Positions 23,745 to 35,469 of a DNA stretch of 64,000 nucleotides are shown here, one piece after another. Every line of letters starts with the position of its first letter. The first letter of the stretch is position 1. Source of the DNA: Allodiplogaster sudhausi (Eukaryota; Nematoda; Chromadorea; Rhabditida; Diplogasteridae); NCBI GenBank assembly GCA_945643635.1, contig CALZFC010000130.1, forward strand, positions 426,001 to 490,000. Reading direction: 5' to 3'. The translations under genes and the position numbers were made by a program. Below the pieces are notes generated by a model. The model had not been told where the DNA came from. It was given only the letters and a program-made list of their open reading frames with translations, and made no database searches.

Positions 23745-26700
23745 ATGTACGACGCGCCTGACTCGAAAATTCTGGCCGCCTTTGGAGCAGCCAACCGAGC
23801 TGTCGGAGCAATCGCTATCTCTCTCAACATGTTCGCACTCTTTGCCGTCTGGGGCTATTCCGGCAGAGCGGTGGGAATCTATCGCCGCTATCTGCTTTGC
23901 CACCTGGTCAGTCCGTGAGATGTAAAAAAAAACAAATTTTTAACTTTTATTTAAAAAAAAAAAAATATATAAATATGCCTTATTAACTTTTGCAGATAGT
24001 AATATTTTAAAAACTTTTGCCGCCCAATTAATTAACTAACATAATTTTGACGTTAGCTTCTTCTGACATGCTCTGACGTCATCATTAATTACGCGGTTTC
24101 CTTTGTCTTCCTCTCGCCACTTCCTTGCGTCTTCTTCTATGGCTTTCTCTCACAAACTTTTGGCACTTCCGCCATCAAACAAACGGTTAGAAAAGAAAAA
24201 AAAGAGAAAGAAAGAGAGAGCGAGAGAGAGAGAGAGTGATAAAGAGAGAAATAGAGGGATAAAGAGAAAGAAATAAATCGTGTGAACAATAACTGAGCTA
24301 CCTCAGTCGATTGTTCTTCTAATTGTCTGCCTCGATGGCTGCACGATAACCAGCTGCTTCTTCCTGAGGCATCAGGTTTCCGCTACTTGAGCAAATCAAC
24401 TATATTAAATTTTGCTCAAAATTATTATTTAAATTTTACAAAGCAATTTTATTCACTAATAAGTCGAACTAGTAAAACACCTGCACAACGAACTAGCCTA
24501 CTTATTTTACAAGCAAATTAATAGCATTATTGAAACATTTCTTTCTAAATAATGTTTTTTTAGATGTTTTAAATAGTAAAAAAAATACATGTTCCTAATT
24601 GTACTAACTGATGGTGACAGATAGTCTTGATGCCGTCGTCGAGATTGAAGCTGAGTCAGCTGAAGGCTCGCCTGGTGCAGCTGGCACTCTTCGCCTTGGC
24701 TCCGACTCCGATTCGTGTGCTCTTTGTTCTCGATGTGCCTCAGCTGGATGTCGAGATCATTCTAAAGCGAAAATTTCCATCACATCTTGTTTGCTTTTTT
24801 AAAAGACGCTGTCCATGGAGCTTTACTGCCTGCATCTCTCTTATTACCTGCAATTTTCTTAAGGGCTACGGTCGATTTTAATGTTGCTGGACTGCTTCGT
24901 TAAATAAATATTATTGCATATACTCTGGTAATCTGACATACGCCTTATAACATCTCATTGAGAATTGGGGCCTTATAAGATTTACGAACGCCTTATCAAG
25001 GAGTTCGTAAATCTCAAGGCTTTTTATGTGGGTAGTGCCATATATACGGTAAGAAAATTCTTGCTTCGTTTGAAAGCGCTTCACTTCGGAAATGTGAATA
25101 CTGCGAATGCTTATTCATTCACTTTTCCTTTCGAATTAGATTGTGTTTTTAAGTAAGCCTTGTGTTTTCAGGAATGCGGAGGTTTGGGTCTCCGAATCGT
25201 CATCGCGTGGTGAGGGATGCGTTGGCCTTGGCGGAGGATACTGTCCGTAAGAGAAGAAGACAGACTGATGACTGCGACGACTATATGCTCGGAATGAACG
25301 AAGAAGAGGACGATAACGCGGAATCTTCCCCTGATGAAATGGTAGACGAGATGAGCACTCCGGACCCTGCTTGTAAGGAATATTTCTGTTTTTCCTTCAA
25401 ACTGTTTATTAGACTTTGTTTTTAGGTTTTTTTTATTAAAATGTTTCTTTTTTGGTTGATTTGTAGTAAATTGGTTTTTTAGTGGCAGATCATCGTTCAA
25501 TGTTGACGGAGCTAAATGAAGTCCCTTCCGAAGTACTTTGTCGACTACAGTTCTTGATCGACAACTCGTTTAGCTACGCCGGTTCGATACTTTTCGTTTG
25601 TTATGCAAGCTTGTTCAAAAAAGTATGACCGTTGCCTTTATTAATTAAATTGCTTATGCTGCAAGAAATTGTTGCACTCGGAAATTGTTGTTGTCAGGAC
25701 TCGACATGTACTTTTCTGGACATCCAAGCAACCATGAGCAGTTCATGCGACAATTTCTCAAGAGTGGCAATTTCGTGAGTCATTGCTTAACGATTTGCGC
25801 GATCTGTGCAAGCGACTGTTCCAGGTATTATTTAAATTTGTTTTCTTCATGCTTAAACGTGTAGTCACTATAGATGTTCTTGCTCATCTGGTCCATCCGA
25901 GTCAACAGTATGTCTTGCTAATTTGACTCACGTTGTTCATCGTGTATTGGACGGCTATTACGAGCTCATCTCCCAAATTCATGATAATATATCATCGGGG
26001 AAGCTGCCCAACACGCCACTCGCGTGGCCATTCTTTCGGGAAAAAATTAAAAAGCCCGGGAGTAATGTTCAACCCCTGAACTACCTCTGCAGCTTAAAAG
26101 GTTTATTCGTAATATAAGATCATATATATGCATTCTTAGGAATTGTTCGTGAGGGAGGCTCGAAGCAAGAAGGAGAGAGGCCTCTCTTACGCCACACTCA
26201 AGTCACTCGCGAGGGATGGTCCTGAAGAGATGTTCCCCGTCTACGCTACCATCTATGGAGCTCTTAAAGCAGTTGGTGTCTCTCTCTCCCTCTCTGTGTC
26301 TGTGATTCGCACTCATTTAGCTCGAATTTGACCGCGAACGACGCGTCTTCAAGGACTCGAAGGATAAAATACCTCAGGTCAATCGATATTATCAATACTT
26401 GAAAATAAAGCGAAAAAACCTAGTTAAAAAAAGTAGATAAACAACAGTTTAGGACGTTGTCAACGTCACTTTTGAACGTCCTCGCGTCCTCGTGCTGCTC
26501 CGCAGTCGGGATCAAAGCTTCTTCGTCACGCTCCTGCCTGGCGGTTAATGTTCCACTATCCTTTTTACTTTGTTTATGAATATAAATATTCGGCACTGTA
26601 TGTTTGAATACTTCAGGTTCCGGTGACGTCCTCTCTGCTTTGTCCCGCTGCACTTCCAAGCAGGGCCCCCTCCGTTCTGTCGTCAAGCATGTCGCATTCG

Positions 26701-29051
26701 GCTGCATTGACCAGGTTACGCTATTTCTTTCCCTGTCGGTTAACCTACAATTCATTCTTTTGCCTTAGCTCATCCCGATGGAATCCCGCCACAAGTACAC
26801 TGTGTCGGAGAAGCCACAGAAAGGGCTCTTGCCGATTCCAATGGAACTGCTGAACACATGCGTTGGTAAGTGTACAGTACTCTCCATGTCCAGATACACT
26901 GCTTACACTTATTACTTTAGATGCCTTTATGGCCGCCCTCGCAGATGGAGAGAACAACAGGCTGGAAGGTGCCATCTGTTCGCTCTGGGCACACTACTGG
27001 ACGTATTGCACGTGCGTTTCTATTTAACTTTATTTACTTCACAAATCTCGATTACATATCCTTTTCTGTACTTCAACAGTTATGTTTATTTTAGAACTCA
27101 GGCGCGCTTCAATCGTAAGAAGAGTCTCGATGCGACCACTCAGCCGAATCCCACCAACGAGTAGGACTCTCTCGGCGCCGTCATACCAGCTGAGTACTGC
27201 AAGAAGCAGTTTGTTATCTTTTTTTCCTGGTTTGTTTGTTACTTGTTAATTTATTACATGTTTGTTACATTGCCCGACTATTTGTTCCATTTGGATGATC
27301 ATTTCTGAATTCTAGCTCAATAACTTTAAGGTTAAGTAGCTATTATTGGTATTCTAGGATATGCAATTCTTGTAAAATTACATATTTCGACCATTAACTA
27401 TCATTTGAGACGACATGATAAAGTGTTTCTACATCGGCGTAGTAATTTAAAATTGACTCCTAATACGGCGATTTTGAAGCCTTACGAGAATTTTTTGCGC
27501 ATTACCCGTGACGATAACTTCTCAACGCGCCTCGACAAGGTTTCAATTCCGTGTTATAAGGCGTAAGTCAGATTACCAGAGTAGTACCCAGAAGTATATC
27601 TTAAAAGTGTCTCTTCAGGACCTCGTGAATGTGAAGCGTGAGCTCCTCGAGTTTACCGTTTGCATCAGTCCATTTGGCCTCATCTTAGTAGATGGTATGC
27701 AGGTGCACAAGTGAAAATGTGATATTTGAAAGATGTATTAGAAAAATTCAATAATTTAATAAACAAATAGAAATTTTTACAACACTAAAGTTGCTTTGTA
27801 CTTAGTTGTAACCAATTAATTAAGTGAGCGATTGAAAATTGATACGGCCGAGATATTGCCATCATGCAATTGATTAAGATTTTAAATGGAGAAATTTACA
27901 AGTTATTTATATATAGTAAATATATTTATATATATATTGTATATTAAGTCCTCGTCGTAATTGTTCTCGCCGGCTTTGGCGCGTTAGTTCTTGGCATGAC
28001 CTGGCACATTCTCTTCTCGATCAGACGGAATGTCATGAATGCCTCTGCCAGAAAGCAGCATCTCGAGATGACTCGAGCGCTTTTCTCTCAGGTTAAAAAA
28101 CATTTTAACCAAATAAAATAAATAAATAAAAACCTGTTTTGAAAAGCAGTTACAATGCGTTAAAGACTTGGAATTGAAGGTGGCAGCGCCGGCCGTCTTC
28201 TTCGTCTTGCCGATTCTCGCCATCATCCTATTCATCATGCTCCGAATACATAGTTATGGTTCGACTTTTAAGCGACTGTTTTCTTATTTTTTTCTTTAAA
28301 ATTACCTTTTGCCTTTGCACAAGAGAAAAAAAACTCGCATACATTTTAAACACAAGCTTGATATAGAATGTGTCACTATCAACGCCACATGCATACAGAG
28401 GCTATGTCTATGCAGCTACTATCGTCGTTCATATTTCTTTGCTTTTGTTATTAGTATTATAGGAGCCAAAAAGTCGATCTAGAATTCATGCGCTTTTTTC
28501 TGACACGAGTGCAAATGACTTAGAGAGACGCGATTAACAATGGTCAGAACAAAATTTATACATATGTATATAGTTCCGTTTCGTGCTCTTTTAAAGACTA
28601 ACATAAACTATGATTCGGGTTGATGTACATAAAGGAGCACGAAGCTCAACTGTAATAGATTTTAATTTCCAGACTGTTCTAGTCTCGTCTCTCTAAACCT
28701 CTTCAGTTAGTCAAAAAGGCGCGAATTCAAAATGAAGTTTCAGCCCCCTTAATCTTCCTGCTCGCAGCTCTCATGATGTGCGTGATCATGTCGTTCTCCT
28801 TCTATTCGCCCGCCCATTCGCTGACGCTCTTTGTTGCGACGCCCTCCTACCGCCGCTTCGTGCTGGCGATTGCCTCATCGACACGCCGTCGAATTCGTGC
28901 CGCGTCCGCGCGTCTCAAGATCGGCTGCGGCACATCGAACACGACGTCGATTGGCAAGATTGCCACGCCCTACTTTGCCGAGGCCGCAGCCATAAGGCCA
29001 TCCGTACCTACGAGAGCAGAAGCAGAGAGGCAGCGAGGCATACAGCTGTAG
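23745..29051 (+). CDS. Serpentine (nematode chemoreceptor-type) seven-transmembrane GPCR
   Basis: 402 residues, nine exons: 23745-23906, 24057-24185, 24307-24375, 24621-24788, 24980-25048, 27619-27694, 27949-28091, 28150-28258, 28768-29051 (1209 nt, all phases match). Seven hydrophobic segments are visible: around NRAVGAIAISLNMFALFAVW, IINYAVSFVFLSPLPCVFFY, SIVLLIVCLDGCTITSCFF, LVQLALFALAPTPIRVLFVL, VLVVIVLAGFGALVLGMTW, APAVFFVLPILAIILFIML and LMMCVIMSFSFY. TM1 ends GIYRRYLLCHL, intracellular loop 3 is SIRRNVMNASARKQ, and TM7 is followed by TPSYRRFVL, all as in the Str superfamily (srh/sri/str-like). It probably acts in ciliated sensory neurons. The subfamily is uncertain. Intron 5 (25049-27618) contains a whole other gene. 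Confidence 0.88.
25161..25173 (+). promoter_or_regulatory. Probable trans-splice acceptor of the nested gene
   Basis: TGTGTTTTCAG followed by GA and then the ATG at 25174. A strong 3' splice site two bases before a start codon, with no in-frame upstream exon, is the usual mark of spliced-leader addition in nematodes. If used, it would free the nested mRNA from the host receptor transcript. Confidence 0.5.
25174..27164 (+). CDS. Unrecognised 431-residue protein nested in the receptor intron
   Basis: Eleven exons: 25174-25372, 25483-25581, 25698-25824, 25874-26108, 26140-26271, 26321-26377, 26453-26543, 26617-26714, 26769-26865, 26921-27011, 27095-27164 (1296 nt, in frame). The N-terminus is basic (RKRRRQ) then acidic (NEEEDDNAESSPDEMVDEM), like a nuclear or regulatory protein. 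Residues around 110-160 are cysteine-rich (CLTICAICASDCSRCSC, then VCLANLTHVVHRVL), perhaps metal-binding. The remainder looks globular and helical, with FVREARSKKERGL, PRVLVLLRSRDQSFFVTLLP and LEGAICSLWAHYWTYC. No signal peptide or transmembrane segment. I do not recognise the family. It lies wholly between TM4-side and TM5-side exons of the receptor, same strand. Confidence 0.82.
28482..28728. repeat. Fold-back element (inverted repeat arms about 100 bp)
   Basis: GAATTCATGCGC...TTAGAGAGACGCG...CGTGCTCTTTTAAA on the left is answered in reverse complement by AAAGGAGCACG...CGTCTCTCTAA...GGCGCGAATTC on the right. It lies inside the last receptor intron. Single arms of the same family occur at about 12806-12900, 14290-14375, 42985-43110, 47085-47150, 53130-53255 and 53570-53670. 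Confidence 0.75.
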
Positions 29052-30276
29052 TAAATGCCGAAAATATGGATATGTACAACTGCTTTCGCGTTTCTATCGG
29101 AATAACAAGAAAAATAATTGTACTACTTATCCAGGATTAGCTAATGATTTGATGTCTCTTATGGTTAGACGGGTTCAACTTTGTGGGGAGTTCGTCTCAG
29201 AAGTAGCGACATTAATACAGTGAGATGACTTTAGGATAAAAGAAAACTTTTGTATTACTTTTATTTCTCACTTGATTCTGATACTTTGGAGAAAAGTTTT
29301 TATGATGATGCTACGAGAACAATAACTGGTGTGCTGTAAGCGCTCTCGTACTTCGTTCTGCATCCTATTTCTTTTTCCAAAAAACTCTTCGATTCGTGCT
29401 CTTCGCCATTACTGGTTCTGTGGACTGTTCGTGCATATATACATACATATATTTCCTATGACATTCCAAGAAGTCTTGACCATCAGAAAAAACAGATTCC
29501 CTAGCATAAAAACTAACTTCCTAGAGTTTCATTTATTTTATTTCATTTTACTTTCAAATTTAACAATAATTGTAGATGAAAAAGATTTGTCGTCTCATAG
29601 AAAATGACGGTCTTGTCCGGTGTCGCCGTCTCCTGCACGCGGTCCAAGAGAGTAATGCGGAGAAAAGATTCGGAGGAAGGAAGGATGTGGGTTGGCATAA
29701 ATACATAATATAATATGTAAAAGTGATAACGCCAAAACCGACCTTAACTAAACCGCCAATTGAGAAAAATGTTATTGTAATTCTTGAAGAATACACATGA
29801 TGAAGTTCTTTCCTGCTAGAAAATAAGCCTCTGACGAGTGTTCTTTTTCTTCTTTCTTTGTTCTTTTTTTTTGCTAATTTTTCTAATATTTTTTTTGATG
29901 GAAACATGCCGAACAGTGATACATCATGCCACAGTTACGATACCAAATATGTTTTATGTAAAAAAATTTTGTTTATGTTCAGCTGGATCCCGAGGCACCA
30001 TCTTTTCCATCTTCTCTGCCGGAGAAAGGTTGACTCACCTTTCCTTGCCTGACTTGGTACCTATTAATAATGACAATGAGCACATTATCACTTTCTCTTA
30101 TGTTCCACATCACCATGTGTGTCCGCAATGTCGTTTCGTGTGAGGGATTCAAGCAGTTATTCCGCATTCGCCGACGAGCTGACGCATTCCTCACTTCATT
30201 TATTTTTTCACAACTCTCTCGCTCTCTCTCCCTCTTTCCCGCTGTCTCTCTCTCTGTCCTCCCTTTCACTTGCATT
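29052..30276. other. Spacer with no recognised gene
   Basis: Receptor 3' flank and upstream region of the Gly-rich cluster. Open frames are short and AT-rich. From about 30170 the sequence is the CT-rich upstream module shared by the three Gly-rich genes. Confidence 0.55.
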
Positions 30277-30742
30277 CAGAGGTGTCAATGGGCCGGCCCG
30301 GCCCGGCCGGCCCTCAGGGCCGGCCGGCCCAACTTTCCAAGGCCCCGGGCCGGGCCGGGCCGGGCCCAAGAAAAGTTGGGCCGGCCCGTAGGCCCGATTG
30401 GGCCCTCAAGTCAAAAATTCCTGGCAAATTGATGGTAAAAACATAAACTTGAAATTTTCGGAAGTATTAGAAATTGGTTTATATAGTGGCATGTTACTTA
30501 GGGGTGGGGGAAACATATTTTTACATTGTTAAACTCATGCAAACCCAAAAGAAACCCCCAATTAACACAGCACCAATTTTTGGAAAAAATTTTTTTTTTT
30601 GAATTTTGAAAATCGGGCTCAAACGGGCCCACGGGCCGGGCCCAAAATTACAAGGCCCGGAAATTTCCGGCCGGGCCGGGCCGAAACTTTGGGCCCCCAG
30701 GGCCGGGCTGGCCCAAATATTTTGGGCCCGTTGACACCTCTG
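30277..30742. mobile_element. Non-autonomous hAT-type MITE (466 bp)
   Basis: Ends are CAGAGGTGTCAATGGGCC and, inverted, CAGAGGTGTCAACGGGCCC. It is flanked by a perfect 8-bp direct repeat CTTGCATT (30269-30276 and 30743-30750). An 8-bp duplication and CAGAG..GTGTCAA ends are characteristic of hAT elements. The interior is extremely rich in GGCC/CCGG and has no transposase. It sits 420 bp upstream of the first Gly-rich gene. The matching place in the paralog upstream region (about 32691-32710, CTTTCACTGGCATTGACT) is unoccupied. Confidence 0.92.
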
Positions 30743-31081
30743 CTTGCATTGCGTAGTTCTTCTGTTTTTCGCATAGCTGTTTACAATTAGCTGAATATTT
30801 CCTCTCATCTCTCTTTCCCTTTTTGCTGTCTTTCCGCCAAGTGAAATGACACACTGTTCCTTTTTCTTCAACAGGCGAAACCGTCAACTCCATCTAACGC
30901 CTTCTCTCTCTCTCTCTCTCTTTTTGTTCCTCTCACGAACACCTCTATCAAGTTTTCTCTTATTTTACGCATCTGACCTACTGTTTGACTAATATCAGCC
31001 AAGATCGAGACGAGACAGAAGGAGTAAAAACAAAAGAGAGTGAGAGGTGGATGGGGAGAGAGAGATAACGAGAAAGAAATA

Positions 31082-31102
31082 AGTAGCTGTCTACAAAAGC
31101 AA
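31082..31102 (+). promoter_or_regulatory. Conserved core promoter motif of Gly-rich gene A
   Basis: AGTAGCTGTCTACAAAAGCAA, about 60 bp before the ATG. Genes B and C have GCAGCTGGCTACAAAAGCA and GCAGCTGCCTACAAAAGCA at similar places. The CTACAAAAG core resembles a TATA box, and CAGCTG is an E-box. Confidence 0.6.
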
Positions 31103-31164
31103 CTATCACAGCCGTATAGAGCATCCCGTGCCGCTTCCCCTATCATCAGCAACCAATTCCATCA

Positions 31165-32265
31165 ATGCGAGCTACACTCCTTACCCTCTGTGTCTCAGCC
31201 GTCGCTCTAGGTTTCATCATTTTATTCTTCGAATTTTTTGCAGTTTATTTTGTCCTAATATTCATAAAATGATAATATAAACCTATATGAGACTTTTGAA
31301 ATTCAAAATGGTATATTGCAATTAACTGTGAAGCAAAAAAAATAAATATTTAAAAAAAACTCTGGATTCTTTCCATTTCAGGTGACTCCAGCTACGGACG
31401 GAGCAGTTTTGGCTATGGCGGTGGCGGCGGCGGCAGAGGAAGCTACACTCGGGGACGTCACTCTTCATCGTCTTCCTCGAGCGATTCGCACGAAGGCTAC
31501 GGCAGAGGCGACTTCAGCTCCTCATACGGCGCGCCACAAGCTTTCCCCTCTGCCAGTGCCACTTATTCCTCAGGCGGCAGCTCGTATGGCGCGCCGAGAC
31601 CTCTTCCCGCAACGTTCTCCTCATACGGCGCACCCCAACCTCTCCCCTCTCCGGCCACGTATTCCTCAGGAGGCGGGGGCAGCTCCTACGGCGCGCCGAA
31701 GCCTTTATCGACCGGCAACTCTTACGGCGCACCACAAGGCGCCGTGCCTTCCTATGGCGCCGGTCCCAGCACACCCCCCAGCAGCTACAGTGGCGGTCCC
31801 GGGCCGATTGGTAGCGGAGTAGGACCAGCAAGCAGCTCCTACGGTGGCCCGAGCCCGATCGGCGGTGGCGTAGGGCCCCTTCCTGGTGGGGGAGGACCAG
31901 TTCCTGGCGGAGGAGGACCCCTTCCTGGCGGAGGTGTTCCAATTGGCGGAGACGCACAGCCATACTCTGGAGGCGTCGGTTCAGTTGGTGGCGGTGCGGG
32001 ACCGGTGGACCGCGGCTCCTACGGTTCAACTCCACCAATTGGTGGTACACCAATCGGCGGAGGGTCGTCATACGCCGGCCCGACTCCAATCGGCACTGGC
32101 GGTGGCTCTTATGGCAGCGGCCCTGGTGGACCCATCGGAGGCGGTCAGGTGCCTACGGAAGCATACGCATCGGGCGGCCCTGCTCTCCTGACAAATCCAG
32201 GAGCGGGCAGCGGCTACGGACGGCCGACCGGCAGCAGCAGCTATGGCCGACCAGGACGACGCTGA
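31165..32265 (+). CDS. Secreted Gly/Ser/Pro-rich structural-type protein A
   Basis: 309 residues in two exons (31165-31210, 31382-32265). The first exon encodes just a signal peptide, MRATLLTLCVSAVALG, an arrangement kept in all three paralogs. The mature part has five SYGAP motifs spaced by PLPS/TYSSGG, then a long GPIGGG/PGGGG low-complexity half, ending SSYGRPGRR. Low-complexity Gly-Tyr-Pro proteins of this kind usually end up in cuticle, eggshell or other extracellular matrix, but no known family was recognised. The conserved upstream module and core motif suggest co-expression with B and C. The 3' UTR shares ATATTCTGGAATTTGATT with C. Confidence 0.85.
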
Positions 32266-32603
32266 GCTATTTTAGCGAATAATATTCTGGAATTTGATTC
32301 GCTTTCACTCTTATAATTTCCATGCATTCATGTACATTTTATATATATCTCTGATCTTGCGCGGAAAGTGTTTGTAAATTATGTGATAAAGAAGTTTAAT
32401 TCATGTACTATAACGGATTCAAACTGTTACTGAGCATTCGCCAACCAGTTCTCTCATTTGTAGAGAGAAGATGGCTACGAACTCTTCTACCAATGTCTCA
32501 CAATCACCAGCAAAAACATTTGAATAATCTCTCCTTTCATGTGTCCACCCTCACTCACCATTTATTTTTCTTCACAACTTTCTCTCTCTCTCTCCCTCTC
32601 TCG

Positions 32604-32649
<46 letters not shown>

Positions 32650-32650
32650 G

Positions 32651-32682
<32 letters not shown>

Positions 32683-33038
32683 TCTCTTTGCGCTTTCACT
32701 GGCATTGACTATGCTTTTGTTCTTCGCATTGATGTTTTGCTGGATATTTCCGCTCATCTTTCTTTCCCCTTTCCTCTATTTCCGCCAAGTGAAATGGCAC
32801 ACTGTTCCTATTTCTTCATCAAGCGAAACCTTCAACTCGATCTCACGCCTTCTCTCTTGTTCAGGTTCCTCTCACGTACACCTCTATGAAGGTTGCTCTT
32901 TCATATTTTACGCATCTGACCAACTCTTTGACCATGAAACCAAGATCAACGATTATTTTTTAGAGATAAAAGGAGACGTGAGAGATTGAGAGAGAAAAAG
33001 AGTTAGAGATGGAGAGAGAGAGAGAGAGAAAATGATAT

Positions 33039-33057
33039 GCAGCTGGCTACAAAAGCA
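33039..33057 (+). promoter_or_regulatory. Conserved core promoter motif of Gly-rich gene B
   Basis: GCAGCTGGCTACAAAAGCA, 71 bp before the ATG. Preceded by a GA tract that is also conserved in position in gene C. Confidence 0.6.
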
Positions 33058-33127
33058 GCCATCTCCTTCACCAACTCCCTCAGCGTCTCCACCCTTTTCA
33101 CCATCAGCAACAACCGCCTTTCCAGCA

Positions 33128-33742
33128 ATGCGTGCGGCACTCCTCGCCCTCTGCGTCGCCGGCGTCGCTCTAGGTTTCACCATTTTATTATTAGATTTTA
33201 TAATATTTCATTATATCCTAGTATTTCAGAAATAATAATGAAATGTTTTATACTACATATGTACCGCACCAAAGTACTGTAGAAATTCTAAATAGTAAAT
33301 AGTTATTTATCTTGTAAAAAACGTTGGATTCTCAACTTCAGGTGACTCAAGCGAAGGTGGCAGCGACGAGGGAACCAACGATGGGGGCGATTCCGACGAA
33401 ACGAGCGGCAGCTACAGCAGGGTTCGCGTCACCTCATACGCCGCCGCGCCACAGCCACAGCCCTCTAGAGCCACTTATGTCATTGGCGCAAGTTCCTATG
33501 GAAGCTCGCCGAGACCTCTCGTGGCCGCCAGCTCTTTCCCCGCATACAGAACACCCCAGCCTCTGCCCTCAACAGCTACGTACTATTCCTCACCCCAGCC
33601 TCTGCCCTCAACGGCCACGTACTATTCCTCGGTAAGCTCTTACGGCACGCCGAGGCCTTCGTCAGCCGGCTATTCTTACACCGAGACGACAGTGGAGAGC
33701 ATGCCAGACGACGATAGTGAAGAGACTTCTGAGAGAATGTGA
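33128..33742 (+). CDS. Secreted Gly/Ser/Pro-rich structural-type protein B
   Basis: 148 residues, exons 33128-33173 and 33342-33742. Signal peptide MRAALLALCVAGVALG. The mature chain starts DSSEGGSDEGTNDGGDSDE (acidic), continues with RVTSYAAAP, SYGSSPRPL and two QPLPSTATYYSS repeats, and ends acidic (MPDDDSEETSERM), unlike the basic ends of A and C. It lacks the Gly-rich second half of A. Tandem paralog of the neighbours on both sides. Confidence 0.85.
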
Positions 33743-34700
33743 CAAATCTATCAAGAATGTCAATATTCCTTCATTTTTTACATATGTATGTAAGTACAAT
33801 AAGCGATCAAGGGAAATTAGGAATTATAATATCTGCACTATTCCCTATCCGGAGTACATCCCATAGACCGCAAAGGACTACATCTTCCATCCCTATATAA
33901 ACCCTTCTGCCTGTCAATAAAGTGTTATACTTGTTCTTCTCCTGTTGTTCCCGCATCGCATATGCTTATTACAAGACGGTCGGATCTCTGCGGCTGGTCG
34001 TCGTTCCCTCTGTCCCCCTCTTGCAGTTTCCGGCGGTCTTCGGATGAGGAGTGAGGATAAGGAAAGATTACAAAGGAGTACGGAAAGAAAGGCGAGAGAG
34101 ATAAATGAGTCCTGGAGGACTCGTGAGAGATACAGCAAGAGGTTGCTGGCCTGAGCGTCTCGCCGTACGATATCTGTCGCTTGTGTGAGCGGCCACTTTG
34201 GTGAGAGAGAGAGAACAAACCTTGTAATTGTTCTTTTGTGGCAAGGACCGCAGATTACAACTGTGACCATTTCTTCCAATGTCCAAACAATCGGCTACGA
34301 CATGTGAATGATTTCTCCTTTTATGCGCCCAGACTCTTCCATTTACTTTTCCTTCACAACTGATGCTGTTTTCGCTTTCATTTTGTTGTTCTCATGCTGC
34401 CTATCTGAATATTTCCTCTTATATCTCATATATTTCCTTTTTGCTGTCTTTCCGTCACATGAAATGAGACACTGTTCCTATGTATTTGTTCAACAAGCGC
34501 AACCTTCAACTTCTCCCTCCTTCGTGTTCCTCTCAAGTATTCACATCTCTATCAAGTTTTCTCATTACATATTTCACGCAACTGACCTACTGTTTTGTTC
34601 AAGATCAAAGAATATTTTTAGTGATAAAAGGAGACGAGAGTGAGAGAGAGAAAGAAAGAGAGTGAGAGATGGAGAGAGAGGGAGAGGGAGAAAGCGATAT

Positions 34701-34719
34701 GCAGCTGCCTACAAAAGCA
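34701..34719 (+). promoter_or_regulatory. Conserved core promoter motif of Gly-rich gene C
   Basis: GCAGCTGCCTACAAAAGCA, about 96 bp before the ATG, same motif as genes A and B. Confidence 0.6.
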
Positions 34720-34814
34720 TCTTTCACAGCCGTTCAGAACATCCCGCCTTCGAACTTCAACAACTTCCTCATCCTCGTCTACCTCTTCTCCATCATCAAC
34801 AAACGATTGCAGCA

Positions 34815-35469
34815 ATGCGAGTTGCACTCCTCACCCTCTGTGTCGCCGCTGTCGCTCTAGGTTTCATCATTTTATTATGCCGATTCTTTTAATTTTATTC
34901 TTTCCTATTATTCCAGAAATAGTAATTAAATGTTTTATATGTATAAATTCTAAATAGTAAATATTACTCGTGTAAAGAATGCTTAATACTTTACTTCAGG
35001 TGACTCAAGCGAAGGCGGCGGTGACGACGGAACTTACGATGCTGGAAGCGACTTCTCGGCATCAGCGAGCGGTTCCCACGAAACGAGCAGCAGCTACGGC
35101 AGCGTTCGCGTCACTTCATACGCCGCGCCACAGCCCTATAGGGGGGCTACTTATGCCTTTGGCGGAGGTTCTTATGGCTCGCCGAGGCCTCTCCCGGCGG
35201 TCGCCAGCTCGTTCACCTCATACGGAGCAGCCCAGCCTCTGCCCTCAACGGCCACGTATTCCTCAGGAATCCCTTGCGGCACTCCAATGCCTTTGACAGC
35301 CGGCATCTCATACGGCGCACTAACGCCAGCCCAAGTCGCCGTGCCATGCTATGGCGCTGCTGGCTCTTATGGCAGCAGCGCTGTGCCCATCGCGGCCGCT
35401 CAGGTGCCCACAGGAGCGTACGGATCGAGTGGCACGGCATTCCCAACAAATCCAGCCTACGGCCGGTAG
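34815..35469 (+). CDS. Secreted Gly/Ser/Pro-rich structural-type protein C, probably shortened
   Basis: 171 residues, exons 34815-34860 and 35000-35469. Signal peptide MRVALLTLCVAAVALG; then DSSEGGGDDGTYDAGSD, SYGSVRVTSYAAPQ, SYGSPRPLP and QPLPSTATYSSG, closest to B at the start and to A at the end. After NPAYGR comes TAG, but the next 39 bases stay in frame and match the last residues of A (GSSxYGRPGR, then TGA). C therefore seems to have lost about 12 terminal residues by a recent stop, or it is read through. Confidence 0.82.

Noticed and set aside
30070..30432. Open frames over the GC-rich stretch before the Gly-rich genes
   Set aside because: They overlap the hAT MITE and the CT module; no splice or start context, and the MITE boundaries are exact.
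31514..32089. 191-residue minus-strand frame opposite Gly-rich gene A
   Set aside because: Shadow of the strongly biased GGN/TCN codons of gene A; the plus frame has signal peptide, splice phase and paralogs.
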